From positions 1-64,000 of the forward strand of contig NZ_MUZA01000019.1 of assembly GCF_021442385.1 (NCBI RefSeq): a stretch of 64,000 bases of DNA. Direction: 5' to 3'. Positions 1 through 7,967 of this stretch are shown here, in pieces. The position numbers and the translations under genes are program-made. A model generated the notes under the pieces. That model searched no databases, was not told the origin of the DNA, and saw only the letters and a list, made by a program, of their open reading frames with translations. The stretch is from Micromonospora sp. MH99 (GTDB lineage: Bacteria; Actinomycetota; Actinomycetes; Mycobacteriales; Micromonosporaceae). Numbering within the stretch: the stretch's first letter is position 1; each line of letters opens with the position of its first letter.

Positions 1-1
1 T

Positions 2-2389
2 TGGCCGGGCTGGACGCCCACGCCCACCCGCCGGGCCGAGCCGCCCGGCGCGCTGCGGGTCGGCACGGTCCGGCTCGACGACGTCGACCCGGTGCCCGCG
101 CTGGTGCCGCTGCTCGACGCGGGGCACGTGCACCTGTCCGGGGACGACCGCGCCGGCTGCGACGCGGTGGTGTCCGCGCTGCTGCTGCGGGCCGTCGGCC
201 GCGCCGACCCGGGCGGGGTACGCCTTGTCGGCTACGACCCGGAGCACCTGGGCGGCGGCCTGGCCGGGTTCGCGCCCCTGGGCACCGCGGGGCTGCTCAC
301 CTTCGTCGGCCCGGGCGGGTTGGGTCCGCTGCTGGACGACCTGGTCGAGCAGATCCGCCGCATCAACGAGACGGTGCTGGCCGGCGAACACGGCTCGCTG
401 CGGGAGCTGGCCGCGGCGACCGGGCGCCGTCCCGAGCCGTGGCGGGTGGCGGTGCTGCTCGGCGGCGACGAGCTGAGCCGGCACGAACGCGGCCAACTCG
501 AACGCGTGGTCCGCGCCGGCGCCGCCTGCGGGGTGCACCTCGTGGTCCGGGGCATCCCGCTGCCGGACGACCCGACGGTGACCCGGGTGGTGACCGAGGC
601 GTCCGGCGCGTGGATCGGCGGCCCGTCCGGCCTGTCGGTCCGGCTGGACCCGCCGCCACCGGCGACGCTTGTCACCGACACCTGCCGGGAGATCGCGGCC
701 CGCGTCAACGCCGGCCCGCCGCCGACCCCGTTCGCCGACCTGCTGCCCCCGCCGGAGCAGATGTGGCGGGAGGACTCGGCCAGCGGGCTGACCGCCCCGA
801 TCGGCGAGGGGCCGCAGGGCCGACCGGTGCGCCTGACCCTGGGCGACTATCCACCGCACGCGCTGATCGGCGGGCCGTCCGGCACCGGCAAGACCAACCT
901 GATCTTCGCGTGGATCGGCGCCCTCGCCGCCCGCTACTCCCCCGCCGAGCTGGAGTTCTATCTGCTGGACTTCAAGGAGGGGGTGTCCTTCGCCCGGTTC
1001 GCGCAGGGCCGACGCGACCCGAGCTGGCTGCCGCACATGCGCCTGGTCGGCATCAACGTCAACACCGACCGGGAGTTCGGGTTGGCGCTGCTGCGGTTCC
1101 TTACCGAGGAGCTGCGTCGCCGCGCCGACGCCGCGAAGAAGCACGAGGTGACCAAGCTGGCCGAGCTGCGCGCGGTCGACCCGACCGGGCACTGGCCACG
1201 GATCGTCGCCGTTGTCGACGAGTTCCAGATGCTGCTGGCCGGCCGGGACGTGGTCGCCCGGGAGGCCGCCGACCTGCTGGAGGACCTGGCTCGCCGCGGC
1301 CGGTCGCAGGGCATCCACCTGGTGCTCGCCTCGCAGGACGTACGGGGCATCGAGGCGCTGTGGGGCCGTCCGGCGCTGGTCGCCCAGTTCACGTTGCGCA
1401 TCGCGCTGCCCAAGGCGTTGCGGATCCTGGCCGAGCGCAACGACGCGGCGCAGTCGCTGCCCCGCTGGCACGCGGTGGTCAACGCCGAGTCCGGGATGGT
1501 GGAGGGCAACGAGGTCGCGCGGATCCCGTCGGCCAGCGACTGGGAGACGTGGAGCGGCCTGCAACACCGGCTGTGGCGGATGCGCCCGCCGGACGCCGCG
1601 CCGGCCCGGCTCTTCGACGGTGACGCGATCCCCCGGCTGGACGAGGCCCCGGACTTCCGGGCCCTCGAAGCCCCGACCGACGGCCGCGCGCCGCGCAACC
1701 CGGTGGCCCTGCTCGGCGAGATCATCGACGTGCAGTCCCGCTCGGCGGCGCTGCGGCTGCCCCGCGCGCCCGGGCGCAACCTGGCGGTGCTGGGTACGCG
1801 GGTGGACGAGGCGTGCGCGGTGCTCGACTCGGCCGCCCGGTCGCTGGCCCGCCAACACCCGCCGGGCACCGCCCGGTTCTCCATCGCCTGCCTCGACCCG
1901 GACGCCGATCCGATCGCCCGCGCGCTTTACGACGACCTGGCCGACGACGCCTCCTGGTACGACGAGGAGACCGTCGGCGAGTTGATGGGCGAGACGGCCG
2001 ACGGGCTGTCCGGCCCGGGCAGCCCGCACTATCTGCTGTTGTTCGCGGTCGACGCGGCGGCCGGCGCCCTCGCCGCGCGCACGGGCCGGCGCACCGGCCT
2101 GGAGCATCTGCGCCGGATCCTGCACGACGGTCCGGAGCGGCGCACCCACGTGCTGGCCTGGTGGCGGGGCGTGGCGCGGATGCGCGCGGACCTGGGCGGC
2201 CCGGCCGCCCGCACCGACCAGATCGGCGCCTGGGTTGCTCTGGACGCGCACGGCGGCGAGCTGGGCGCCTCGCTGTATCCGGGAACCGGCGGCCCGGACT
2301 GGTATCCCCGGCCGTGGCGTGGGCTCTTCTTCGACCGGGCGGTGCACCGCACCGGCCAGGTGCTCATCCCCTATGGACCGTCGCGATGA
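2..2389 (+). CDS. FtsK/SpoIIIE-domain ATPase, 5' end outside window
   Basis: The frame is open from the first bases, so the N-terminus lies upstream of the window; 795 codons are visible. A P-loop (GGPSGTGKTNL) is encoded at about 869-901 and a Walker B strand ending VVDEFQ at about 1201-1230, with the arginine-rich segment LARRGRSQGIHLVLASQ after it, the usual order in FtsK/SpoIIIE/EccC motor domains. A second, weak NTPase-like fold may follow (GRNLAVLGTRVDEA near 1770) without a P-loop lysine. Family knowledge suggests a hexameric motor moving DNA or protein; which of these cannot be told here. The stop codon overlaps the next start (ATGA), so the two are translationally coupled. Confidence 0.85.
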   Translation, partial: WPGWTPTPTRRAEPPGALRVGTVRLDDVDPVPALVPLLDAGHVHLSGDDRAGCDAVVSALLLRAVGRADPGGVRLVGYDPEHLGGGLAGFAPLGTAGLLTFVGPGGLGPLLDDLVEQIRRINETVLAGEHGSLRELAAATGRRPEPWRVAVLLGGDELSRHERGQLERVVRAGAACGVHLVVRGIPLPDDPTVTRVVTEASGAWIGGPSGLSVRLDPPPPATLVTDTCREIAARVNAGPPPTPFADLLPPPEQMWREDSASGLTAPIGEGPQGRPVRLTLGDYPPHALIGGPSGTGKTNLIFAWIGALAARYSPAELEFYLLDFKEGVSFARFAQGRRDPSWLPHMRLVGINVNTDREFGLALLRFLTEELRRRADAAKKHEVTKLAELRAVDPTGHWPRIVAVVDEFQMLLAGRDVVAREAADLLEDLARRGRSQGIHLVLASQDVRGIEALWGRPALVAQFTLRIALPKALRILAERNDAAQSLPRWHAVVNAESGMVEGNEVARIPSASDWETWSGLQHRLWRMRPPDAAPARLFDGDAIPRLDEAPDFRALEAPTDGRAPRNPVALLGEIIDVQSRSAALRLPRAPGRNLAVLGTRVDEACAVLDSAARSLARQHPPGTARFSIACLDPDADPIARALYDDLADDASWYDEETVGELMGETADGLSGPGSPHYLLLFAVDAAAGALAARTGRRTGLEHLRRILHDGPERRTHVLAWWRGVARMRADLGGPAARTDQIGAWVALDAHGGELGASLYPGTGGPDWYPRPWRGLFFDRAVHRTGQVLIPYGPSR

Positions 2390-3048
2390 ACCAACCGGTG
2401 ACCAGTGACACGTACACGGCGCAACTGCGGCGACTGGCCGAGCTGAGCGCCCGGGTACGCGACCAGCGCGCCGAGGCGCACACCTGGTACGAGCGGCAGT
2501 GCGCGGCGGCCGAGCGGGCCGTCGCCGACGCCACCGACGAGGTACGCCGCGCCGAGCAGGAGCTGGTCGACGCCCGCGAGGAGCAGGAACGCGTCGACGC
2601 CGAGGTGGCGCACCTGTGGCAGCAGGTGCGGGCCCGCCTCGGCGCCCGCCGCCTCGGTGCGCCGCCCGCGCCGACCAACGGCAGTGCGGCCGGCGAGCCG
2701 GTGCTGCTGCTCGGTCGGGTCCGGGACCTGCTCGACCGGGCCGGGCAGCCCGGTGAGCTGCCGGGTTCGGTCAACCCGCTGCTGGCGCTCTGCGGGGTGG
2801 CGGGCGCGGTCGTGGCGTACGCGCTGGGCTCCGGCGCGCGGGCGCTCGGCGTCGGGTACGGCGGGGACCTGGCAGTCGGGATGCCGGTGCTGGCGTTGGT
2901 GGTGACCCTGCTCGGGCCGTTGATCGGTCTCGTGCCGGCGCGGGTGCTCGCCGACCGCCGACACGCGGTGCTCGGCCCTCGACCGATCACCGTGGTGCTC
3001 GGCGCCGGGCTGGTCACGACGGTGCTGCTGCTGGTGCTCGGCCGCTGA
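2386..3048 (+). CDS. Coiled-coil plus transmembrane protein coupled to the FtsK-like ATPase
   Basis: A 220-residue protein whose ATG overlaps the preceding TGA. Residues about 8-85 are a charged heptad-rich helix (ARVRDQRAEAHTWYERQ, then many E/R/A), a likely coiled coil. The second half has three hydrophobic segments (around 131-150, 160-185 and 203-220), so the coiled coil probably faces the cytoplasm and the C-terminus lies in the membrane. I do not recognise a family. The coupling suggests a membrane partner or anchor for the ATPase; this is inference from position only. Confidence 0.75.
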   Translation: MNQPVTSDTYTAQLRRLAELSARVRDQRAEAHTWYERQCAAAERAVADATDEVRRAEQELVDAREEQERVDAEVAHLWQQVRARLGARRLGAPPAPTNGSAAGEPVLLLGRVRDLLDRAGQPGELPGSVNPLLALCGVAGAVVAYALGSGARALGVGYGGDLAVGMPVLALVVTLLGPLIGLVPARVLADRRHAVLGPRPITVVLGAGLVTTVLLLVLGR

Positions 3049-3108
3049 CCTGAGCCGACGCCCGGGCCCGCTGGCGGCGGTCACTGTCGGTCACGTCCAG
3101 CGGGGCGA

Positions 3109-3176
3109 ATGTGGTGGTGAGCGGTATACCGCAGAGTCATATTCATGCCTCTGCGGTATACCGCTCACCACCACAT
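3109..3176. repeat. Perfect 28-bp inverted repeat with 12-nt loop
   Basis: Arms at 3109-3136 and 3149-3176 are exact reverse complements, and the loop is TCATATTCATGC. Each arm contains the self-palindromic core GCGGTATACCGC. It sits between convergent genes (ends at 3048 and 3205), so it could act as a bidirectional terminator, but there is no U-tract and the arms are longer and more symmetrical than needed. A dispersed repeat or protein-binding site is equally possible. The surrounding gap 3049-3204 holds nothing else that I can see. Confidence 0.9.
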
Positions 3177-3204
3177 CGGCCCGGCAGGCCAGGGTGGGAC
3201 TCGG

Positions 3205-4479
3205 TCAGGCCGGCACCAGGACGGCCTCGCGCAGCAGCCGGCGAGCCAGGGTGACCCGGTCGGCGTCGTCCGGCAGGCCCGGCAGATCACCGACCCGGAT
3301 CGCGGTGCCACCGAGCAACGCCCGGGTCGCCGGCTCGCAGTCGGCGGGCAGCGTGATCGTGCGGTCGAACAATCGCAGCGCCACCTGGCCGTCCCCGTGC
3401 GGCACGAGCTGCCAGCGCAGGCCAGGCCGCAGGGTGAGCCGGGAGTCGGCGTTCAGCGCGGCCACGGCCCCGGCCTGGGCGAGGGGGCGGATCGGCGCCG
3501 GTCGGGCGGCCGGCCAGGCGCGGTGGCGCAGTCGCGCCGCGACGGCGGCCGGGTCGGCGCGCAGCAGCCAGTCCCGCAGCGCCTCCACCGTCTCGGTCAG
3601 CTCCGGCTCGATGGCGTCGGGGTCGGCCACGTCGGTGCCGAACGGCAGGCTGGCCCGCAGCCGCTGGTCCTCGGAGGCCAGCGCGAGCAGCTCCTCCACC
3701 AGGGCGTAGCGCGTCAGCGCGCGGATGCCCACGGTCAGGTGCAGCGAGCTGGCGTCCTGGGCCTGTGCGCTGTGCAGCCAGCCGCGGGGCAGGTAGAGGG
3801 CGTCGCCGGGGGCGAGCACCACGTCCAGCGCCGCCTCGCCCTGCGCGGTGGCGGAGACCTCGTCGGCGCGGCCACCCCACGGCTGCTTCTCCAGCGGGTC
3901 GGGCAGCACCGGCGGGTGGATCCGCCAGTGTTTGCGGCCGTCGACCTGGAGCACGAACACGTCGTGGGTGTCGTAGTGGGTGGCGAAGCCCTGGCTGCCC
4001 GCCGGGGTCAGGTAGGCGTTGATCTGGAGCGGCTGGTTCAGCGCGAGGCCCAGGTCACGGGCGAAGTCGACAAGCGGCGGCCAGATCCGGTGCAGGCCCT
4101 GCAACACGAGGGTCGCGCCGGCGGCGTACTGCTCCAGGACCCGTTCGTCGAGCACCTGGTCGCCGATTTCCGCGCCGGCACCGCCGCCGCCGGTCCACCG
4201 CGCCGCCGGGACGAGCTGGCCGTCCTTGGCGACCCGCAGGAAGGGGGTACGCAGACCGCGCCGGCTGAGCAGCTCGTCAGCGTCGGCGGGGCTGAACAGG
4301 TCGGTGAAGCCGGCCGGGTCGGGCAGCTCGGCGGCGCGGGACAGCAGCGGGGTGTGCCCCCAGTGCGCGGCGGCGAACTTGGCCGGCTCGACCGAGACAC
4401 AGCGGGCCAGCGCCGCAGCGGCGCCCGCGAACGGAACCGCCGGGCGGCCGTGGCCGCCCGGCGGGTCGAGGTGCGTCAT
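3205..4479 (-). CDS. JmjC/cupin-type Fe(II)/2-oxoglutarate oxygenase (ribosomal-oxygenase-like)
   Basis: A 424-residue protein resembling the Cupin_4/JmjC family that includes YcfD, NO66 and MINA53, which hydroxylate Arg or His side chains of proteins. The HxD iron ligands are visible as HYD (His168, Asp170) in QGFATHYDTHDVF, and the distal His is His236 in LPRGWLHSAQ; Lys184/Arg187 (GRKHWRIHPP) may bind the co-substrate. The C-terminal ~170 residues resemble the dimerisation/winged-helix part of that family. It starts 9 nt after the stop of the repeat-peptide gene and is almost certainly co-transcribed with it, making that peptide a candidate substrate (inference). A ribosomal protein substrate remains possible. 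Confidence 0.8.
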   Translation of the reverse strand: MTHLDPPGGHGRPAVPFAGAAAALARCVSVEPAKFAAAHWGHTPLLSRAAELPDPAGFTDLFSPADADELLSRRGLRTPFLRVAKDGQLVPAARWTGGGGAGAEIGDQVLDERVLEQYAAGATLVLQGLHRIWPPLVDFARDLGLALNQPLQINAYLTPAGSQGFATHYDTHDVFVLQVDGRKHWRIHPPVLPDPLEKQPWGGRADEVSATAQGEAALDVVLAPGDALYLPRGWLHSAQAQDASSLHLTVGIRALTRYALVEELLALASEDQRLRASLPFGTDVADPDAIEPELTETVEALRDWLLRADPAAVAARLRHRAWPAARPAPIRPLAQAGAVAALNADSRLTLRPGLRWQLVPHGDGQVALRLFDRTITLPADCEPATRALLGGTAIRVGDLPGLPDDADRVTLARRLLREAVLVPA

Positions 4480-4488
4480 GACGGTCCG

Positions 4489-4794
4489 TTACCGGGCGCT
4501 GCCGTCAGCGCCGCCGTCCTGCTGGCCCGGGGTCGCGCCACCGTCGGCCGGACCCTCCGCGCCACCGTCAGCGCCGCCGTCCTGGTGACCCGGGGTCGCG
4601 CCGCCATCGGCCGGACCCTCCGCGCCACCGTCAGCGCCGCCGTCCTGCTGGCCCGGGGTCGCGCCGCCATCGGCCGGACCCTCCGCGCCACCGTCAGCGC
4701 CGCCGTCCTGGTGACCCGGGGTCGCGCCACCGTCGGCCGGACCCTCCAGGCCGCCGCCGCCCGTGGTCTGCATGTCATCGTCGTTGAGTGCCAT
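4489..4794 (-). CDS. Asp/Gly-rich repeat peptide (four 21-residue units)
   Basis: The ATG at 4794 is preceded by a good ribosome site (GAGGGAG), giving 101 residues. After a 16-residue leader (MALNDDDMQTTGGGGL) come four copies of a 21-residue unit, consensus EGPADGGATPG(H/Q)QDGGADGGA, then Arg-stop. Position 12 of the unit alternates His, Gln, His, Gln. The chain has no hydrophobic core and should be disordered. The leader-plus-core-repeats plan, with a JmjC oxygenase 9 nt downstream, resembles modified-peptide precursors, but no cleavage site is evident and a structural or calcium-binding peptide is also possible. A SigB-type promoter lies about 50 nt upstream. Confidence 0.8.
   Translation of the reverse strand: MALNDDDMQTTGGGGLEGPADGGATPGHQDGGADGGAEGPADGGATPGQQDGGADGGAEGPADGGATPGHQDGGADGGAEGPADGGATPGQQDGGADGSAR
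4495..4746 (-). repeat. Four tandem 63-bp coding repeats (A-B-A-B)
   Basis: The 63-bp unit repeats exactly in frame four times. Units 1 and 3 share the CAC (His) version and units 2 and 4 the CAG (Gln) version; silent changes are few (GAC/GAT and GGT/GGC at the same unit positions). The pattern suggests recent duplication, probably of a 126-bp pair. It is not a CRISPR: there are no unique spacers and the frame is kept. Confidence 0.9.
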
Positions 4795-4852
4795 CGGTAC
4801 TCCCTCGGGTGTGCCGCCCCGCCGTACGCCGGGGTCCGTCGTGCTGCGGGTG

Positions 4853-4878
4853 GTACCCCACGCGCGATCTTCTCTAAC
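4853..4878 (-). promoter_or_regulatory. SigB/SigF-type promoter for the repeat-peptide/JmjC operon
   Basis: Reading the minus strand, GTTA (4878-4875), 16 bp, then GGGTAC (4858-4853). This fits the stress-sigma consensus GTTT-N14-16-GGGTAT with one -35 mismatch. The predicted start of transcription near 4846 would leave a ~50-nt leader before the ATG at 4794. Confidence 0.55.
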
Positions 4879-4951
4879 CCACACCGTAGACGTCGAACCG
4901 GGACGACACGGTCGGTTCGCGGGCGGCGGCGGTCGGTGTCAGGATGAGACG

Positions 4952-5731
4952 GTGATCCTGGTGGGCACGTCGGGCTGGCAGTACCGGGACTGGCGGGGCC
5001 GCTTCTACCCGCAGCGGCTGCCGCAGCGACTCTGGTTGGAGCACTTCGCGGCGGGCTTCGCCACCGTCGAGGTCAACAACGCCTTCTACCGGCTGCCGGA
5101 GCGGGAGACGTTCGCGGCGTGGCGGGCGCGGACACCTGCGGACTTCTGCGTGGCGGTGAAGATGAGCCGCTACCTCACCCACATCAAGCGTCTGCGGGAC
5201 CCGGCCGAGCCGGTGGCCCGGTTCCTCGGCCGGGCCACGGCCCTCGGTGACCGGCTCGGGCCGGTGCTGCTGCAACTGCCACCGAACCTGCGGGCGGACG
5301 TCGACGCGCTCGACGCGACGCTGCGGCTGTTCCCGGCGCACGTGCGGGTCGCGGTCGAGCCGCGGCACCCGTCGTGGTGGACCGACGCGACCCGGGCCGT
5401 CCTGGAACGGCGGCGGGCCGCGCTGGTCTGGGCGGATCGCCTGGGTCGTCCGGTGGCGCCGCGCTGGCGTACCACCGACTTCGGTTACCTGCGGCTGCAC
5501 GAGGGGCGGGCCCGGCCGTGGCCGCACTACGGGCGTACCGCGCTCGGCTCGTGGGCCCGCCGGCTCACCGACGCATTCGGTGCGGACGAGCCGGCGTACG
5601 TCTATTTCAACAACGACCCCGGCGGCGCGGCCGTCACCGACGCCGTCGCCTTCGCGGCGCTGGCCCGCGGGGCCGGTCATCAGGTGTCACGGGTGCCGTC
5701 GGCCGCCGAGGCCGACGCGTCCGAGCACTGA
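4952..5731 (+). CDS. DUF72 protein (first of two)
   Basis: A 259-residue TIM-barrel-type protein beginning VILVGTSGWQYRDWRGRFYP, the N-terminal signature of DUF72. Family features seen: VEVNNAFYRLP, FCVAVKMSRYLTH, LGPVLLQLPP, VAVEPRHPSWW and the C-terminal YVYFNNDPGGAAV. The GTG start was chosen because the conserved strand begins at once and AGGATGAG precedes it. The biochemical role of DUF72 is not established; it is often linked to Fe-S or endonuclease-like functions, without firm evidence. A second, divergent DUF72 gene lies at 6493-7365. Confidence 0.85.
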   Translation: MILVGTSGWQYRDWRGRFYPQRLPQRLWLEHFAAGFATVEVNNAFYRLPERETFAAWRARTPADFCVAVKMSRYLTHIKRLRDPAEPVARFLGRATALGDRLGPVLLQLPPNLRADVDALDATLRLFPAHVRVAVEPRHPSWWTDATRAVLERRRAALVWADRLGRPVAPRWRTTDFGYLRLHEGRARPWPHYGRTALGSWARRLTDAFGADEPAYVYFNNDPGGAAVTDAVAFAALARGAGHQVSRVPSAAEADASEH

Positions 5732-5761
5732 GCCCGCCCGACGGCGTCGTCGGGCGGGCTC
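5730..5761. terminator. Bidirectional hairpin terminator
   Basis: Perfect 14-bp stem (5730-5743 with 5748-5761) and GCGT loop, directly at the stop codon of the DUF72 gene and upstream of the end of the convergent DUF2267 gene. There is no strong T-tract, as is common in actinobacteria. Confidence 0.75.
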
Positions 5762-5774
5762 ACGCGTCACGGCG

Positions 5775-6203
5775 TCACGGCATGAACGTGGCGAGATCCT
5801 TCGGCATGGTGTCCTTCACGTCCTGCCACTCACCCTGGGTGACGTGCCGACGCAGGGTGTCCAGCACGACCTGCGTCACCCGCTCCGCGCCGCCCTCGAC
5901 GTCGTACGGGAAGCCCTGGCGGACCTCGTAGAGGAAGTCGTCGCGGTTGAGCTTGATCGGCACGTCGGACGGGTTCCAGCCGTCGAAGTAGATCCCGCGG
6001 ACCAGCACCGGCAACTGCTGGGCGAACTCGACGCTCTCGTTGACCGCCAACCGGTCGCGCAGCAGGTGCAGCACGGTGCGCAGCGCCGCGTACGACTGGT
6101 TGCGCCGCTCCTTCGGCCACCCGTAGGCGGCCTCGATGTCCTTGAGGATCAGGTTCGTCTTGTCCAGCGAACTTTCGAACGCGGAGATCATCGCGTCAGC
6201 CAT
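5775..6203 (-). CDS. DUF2267 protein
   Basis: A 142-residue helical protein with the DUF2267 pattern: WPKERRNQSYAALRTVLHLLRDRL, EFAQQLPVLVRGIYFDGW and a long C-terminal ERVTQVVLDTLRRHV helix. DUF2267 proteins are small, have no known activity and usually sit among stress genes. The ATG at 6203 follows GGGGG; its first codons overlap the stop of the 61-residue gene upstream by 8 nt, so the two are probably translationally coupled. A second family member is at 38887-39273. Confidence 0.8.
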   Translation of the reverse strand: MADAMISAFESSLDKTNLILKDIEAAYGWPKERRNQSYAALRTVLHLLRDRLAVNESVEFAQQLPVLVRGIYFDGWNPSDVPIKLNRDDFLYEVRQGFPYDVEGGAERVTQVVLDTLRRHVTQGEWQDVKDTMPKDLATFMP

Positions 6204-6381
6204 CGGTCGACCCCCGTTCCGTGGTGTCCCACCGTCGGTCGTCGGCGCGTCGCGGCGGCCCCACCGGGCCACGGCGGGCCCGCACCGGGGTGCCCTGAGG
6301 CGCGCGCCGGGTGTCGCCGCCCGTGCCCACGACGTGCAGGACGCCGCCGCGCCGTCGATCCGTCACCAGTCGAACCGTCAT
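6196..6381 (-). CDS. Small basic hypothetical protein (61 aa)
   Basis: An ATG with an excellent Shine-Dalgarno (GGAGG, 8 nt spacing) opens a 61-codon frame beginning MTVRLVTDRRRGGVLHVVGT and very rich in Arg and Gly afterwards. Its TGA lies inside the start region of the DUF2267 gene. I recognise no family. The first ~20 residues could form two beta strands; the rest looks disordered. The coupling and ribosome site are the main reasons to believe it; coding bias is unclear. Confidence 0.5.
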   Translation of the reverse strand: MTVRLVTDRRRGGVLHVVGTGGDTRRAPQGTPVRARRGPVGPPRRADDRRWDTTERGSTDG

Positions 6382-6492
6382 CCCCGTCACCTCCGTGTCG
6401 TCTGCGGCGTCGGCCGCTCCCGGGCGGCCGTACCCACCGTGTCCACCGTGCCGGTCGGGCGGGTGAGCCGGCCCCACCCGGATCGGGTGAGG

Positions 6493-7365
6493 TCAGCCCG
6501 CGTCGAGGAGACCCGCAAGCGTTGCCGCGTTGGTCTGGGCGTAGTCCCGGTAACAATTGTTCATGAGGACGTGGGTCTGCCCGGCGGAGTCGGCCAGCTC
6601 GCGCAGCTTCGGCGCCCAGTCGGCCAGCTCCCGCTTCGAGTAGTGGTAGCCGAACTTCTCGTGGATGTCCTTGCTGGTCCACTTGTCACTGTGGCCGTGA
6701 AAGCGCATCACCGCGAGGTCGCCGGTGGCGGCCAGCACCGGGGGCACCGACGAGCGGTGGCCCTGCGGCATGTCCACGCAGACGTACGACAGTCGGTGCT
6801 CGCGCAGGAAGGCGAGGGTCTCCTCGGCGTTGTCGCCGTCGAACCAGGACGCGTGGCGGAACTCGTAGACTCCTCGCAGCGGCGCGCAGCGCTTCGCCAC
6901 CTCCAGCAGGTACTGCTTGTTGGCCCGCTTGATCGTGAACCAGGGCGGGAACTGGAACAGCAGCGCGCCGAGCTTGCCCGCCTCGACCAGCGGGTCCAGG
7001 GCGGACAGAAAGCGCGTCCACACCTCCTCGTACGACTGCGCGGGCAGGTCGTCGGGGTAGACGTTCTTCTTGTCCGTCTCCGGTCGCAGGTCCTTGTAGA
7101 GCGCGCTGACCCGGGTGGGATGCCCGGTGAGCAGGCTGAACGCCTTGACGTTGAACGTGAAGTCGGCCGGGGTGCGCTCGGCCCACAGCCGTGCGGTCGC
7201 CTCGGCGGGCGGTGAGTAGTAGGTCGCGTCGACCTCGACCAGCGGAAACTGCCGGGCGTAGTACGCCAGGCGCTTCTCCGGGTTGTCAGCGGTCTGGGGA
7301 TACCAGCCCGAGTCGAGCAGTGTGCGGTCGGTCCAGGACGCGGTGCCCACCAGGATGTCACCCAT
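6493..7365 (-). CDS. DUF72 protein (second, divergent copy)
   Basis: A 290-residue DUF72 member starting MGDILVGTASWTDRTLLDSG. It matches the family at VEVDATYYSPPAE, FNVKAFSLLTGHP, LGALLFQFPPWF, YEFRHASWF, MRFHGHSD and HVLMNNCYRDYA. It differs strongly from the copy at 4952-5731 (longer insert KDLRPETDKKNVYPDDLP), so the two are old paralogues and not a tandem duplication. No function is established. It stands alone, with the DksA-like gene 48 nt upstream on the same strand. Confidence 0.85.
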   Translation of the reverse strand: MGDILVGTASWTDRTLLDSGWYPQTADNPEKRLAYYARQFPLVEVDATYYSPPAEATARLWAERTPADFTFNVKAFSLLTGHPTRVSALYKDLRPETDKKNVYPDDLPAQSYEEVWTRFLSALDPLVEAGKLGALLFQFPPWFTIKRANKQYLLEVAKRCAPLRGVYEFRHASWFDGDNAEETLAFLREHRLSYVCVDMPQGHRSSVPPVLAATGDLAVMRFHGHSDKWTSKDIHEKFGYHYSKRELADWAPKLRELADSAGQTHVLMNNCYRDYAQTNAATLAGLLDAG

Positions 7366-7413
7366 GGCGCAAGTCCATCGTGCCGTGGACCGACCGGCAA
7401 CCGCTGCCGTCGC

Positions 7414-7812
7414 TCAGGCCGCCCGCCGCTCGCGGGTCTGCTTGCAGGTCACGCAGGTGGTCGCGGCCGGGAAGATCTCCAGGCGTTCCACCGGGATCGC
7501 CGCCGAGCAGCCCTCGCACCAGCCGTACGTGCCCTCGGCGAGGCGGCCCAGGGCGTGCTCGTACTGGGTGCGCCGGTCGAGGATGGTCCGCAGCAGGGAC
7601 TGCGCGGTGTCACGCTCGGCCGTCTTGGTGCCGCTGTCGGCCTGGTCGTCGCCGGCGGTGTCGCCGACCTCCACCAGACGCAGCACCTGACTCTGCAGCA
7701 CGGCCTGCTCGTACTCGGCGGTCAGCTCGTCGTAGCGCGCCTGCAGGGAGTGCCGGATCTGGTCGATCTCCGTCTGGGATCGGCCGGTACCGACCGTGTC
7801 GTGGACGAGCAT
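7414..7812 (-). CDS. DksA/TraR-type C4 zinc-finger protein
   Basis: A 132-residue protein with an N-terminal helical hairpin (residues ~12-95, coiled-coil-like) and a C-terminal C4 finger: Cys99, Cys102, Cys120, Cys123, with YGWCEGC and CVTCK. DksA/TraR proteins bind the secondary channel of RNA polymerase; in actinobacteria this group also includes CarD-unrelated stress regulators. The acidic tip needed by DksA (DxxDxA) is not obvious, though GDDQADSGTKTAERD lies at the expected hairpin region. The start at 7812 has AGGAAAGG upstream. It carries a consensus SigB/F-type promoter ~120 nt upstream. Confidence 0.8.
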   Translation of the reverse strand: MLVHDTVGTGRSQTEIDQIRHSLQARYDELTAEYEQAVLQSQVLRLVEVGDTAGDDQADSGTKTAERDTAQSLLRTILDRRTQYEHALGRLAEGTYGWCEGCSAAIPVERLEIFPAATTCVTCKQTRERRAA

Positions 7813-7930
7813 CGCTGCCTGCCTTTCCTGGCCTGATGGCTCAAGGTGAACCGGGTGCCGGCGGCGTGGGCCCCGGTCAACGGTCGCATCCGGTACGCGG
7901 GCGGTCACCCGCGCTCTGTGAGCCGGGCGA

Positions 7931-7956
7931 GTACCCGCGGGGCGTGCCACGCAAAC
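7931..7956 (-). promoter_or_regulatory. SigB/SigF-type promoter of the DksA-like gene
   Basis: Minus strand GTTT (7956-7953), 16 bp, GGGTAC (7936-7931), a full match to the actinobacterial stress-sigma consensus. It lies in the gap between the kinase-like gene (ends 7968) and the DksA-like start (7812), giving a ~110-nt leader. Confidence 0.65.
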
Positions 7957-7967
7957 CGGCGAATTTC

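Noticed and set aside
3109..3176. The 28-bp inverted repeat considered as ends of an insertion sequence.
   Set aside because: Only 12 bp lie between the arms; there is no transposase and no target duplication that I can see. A non-autonomous element cannot be excluded.
4495..4746. 63-bp repeats considered as a CRISPR array.
   Set aside because: Units are directly adjacent without unique spacers and encode an in-frame 21-residue repeat behind a good ribosome site.
4952..7365. The two DUF72 genes as a recent duplication.
   Set aside because: Apart from the family motifs the proteins differ widely in sequence and length and face opposite strands.
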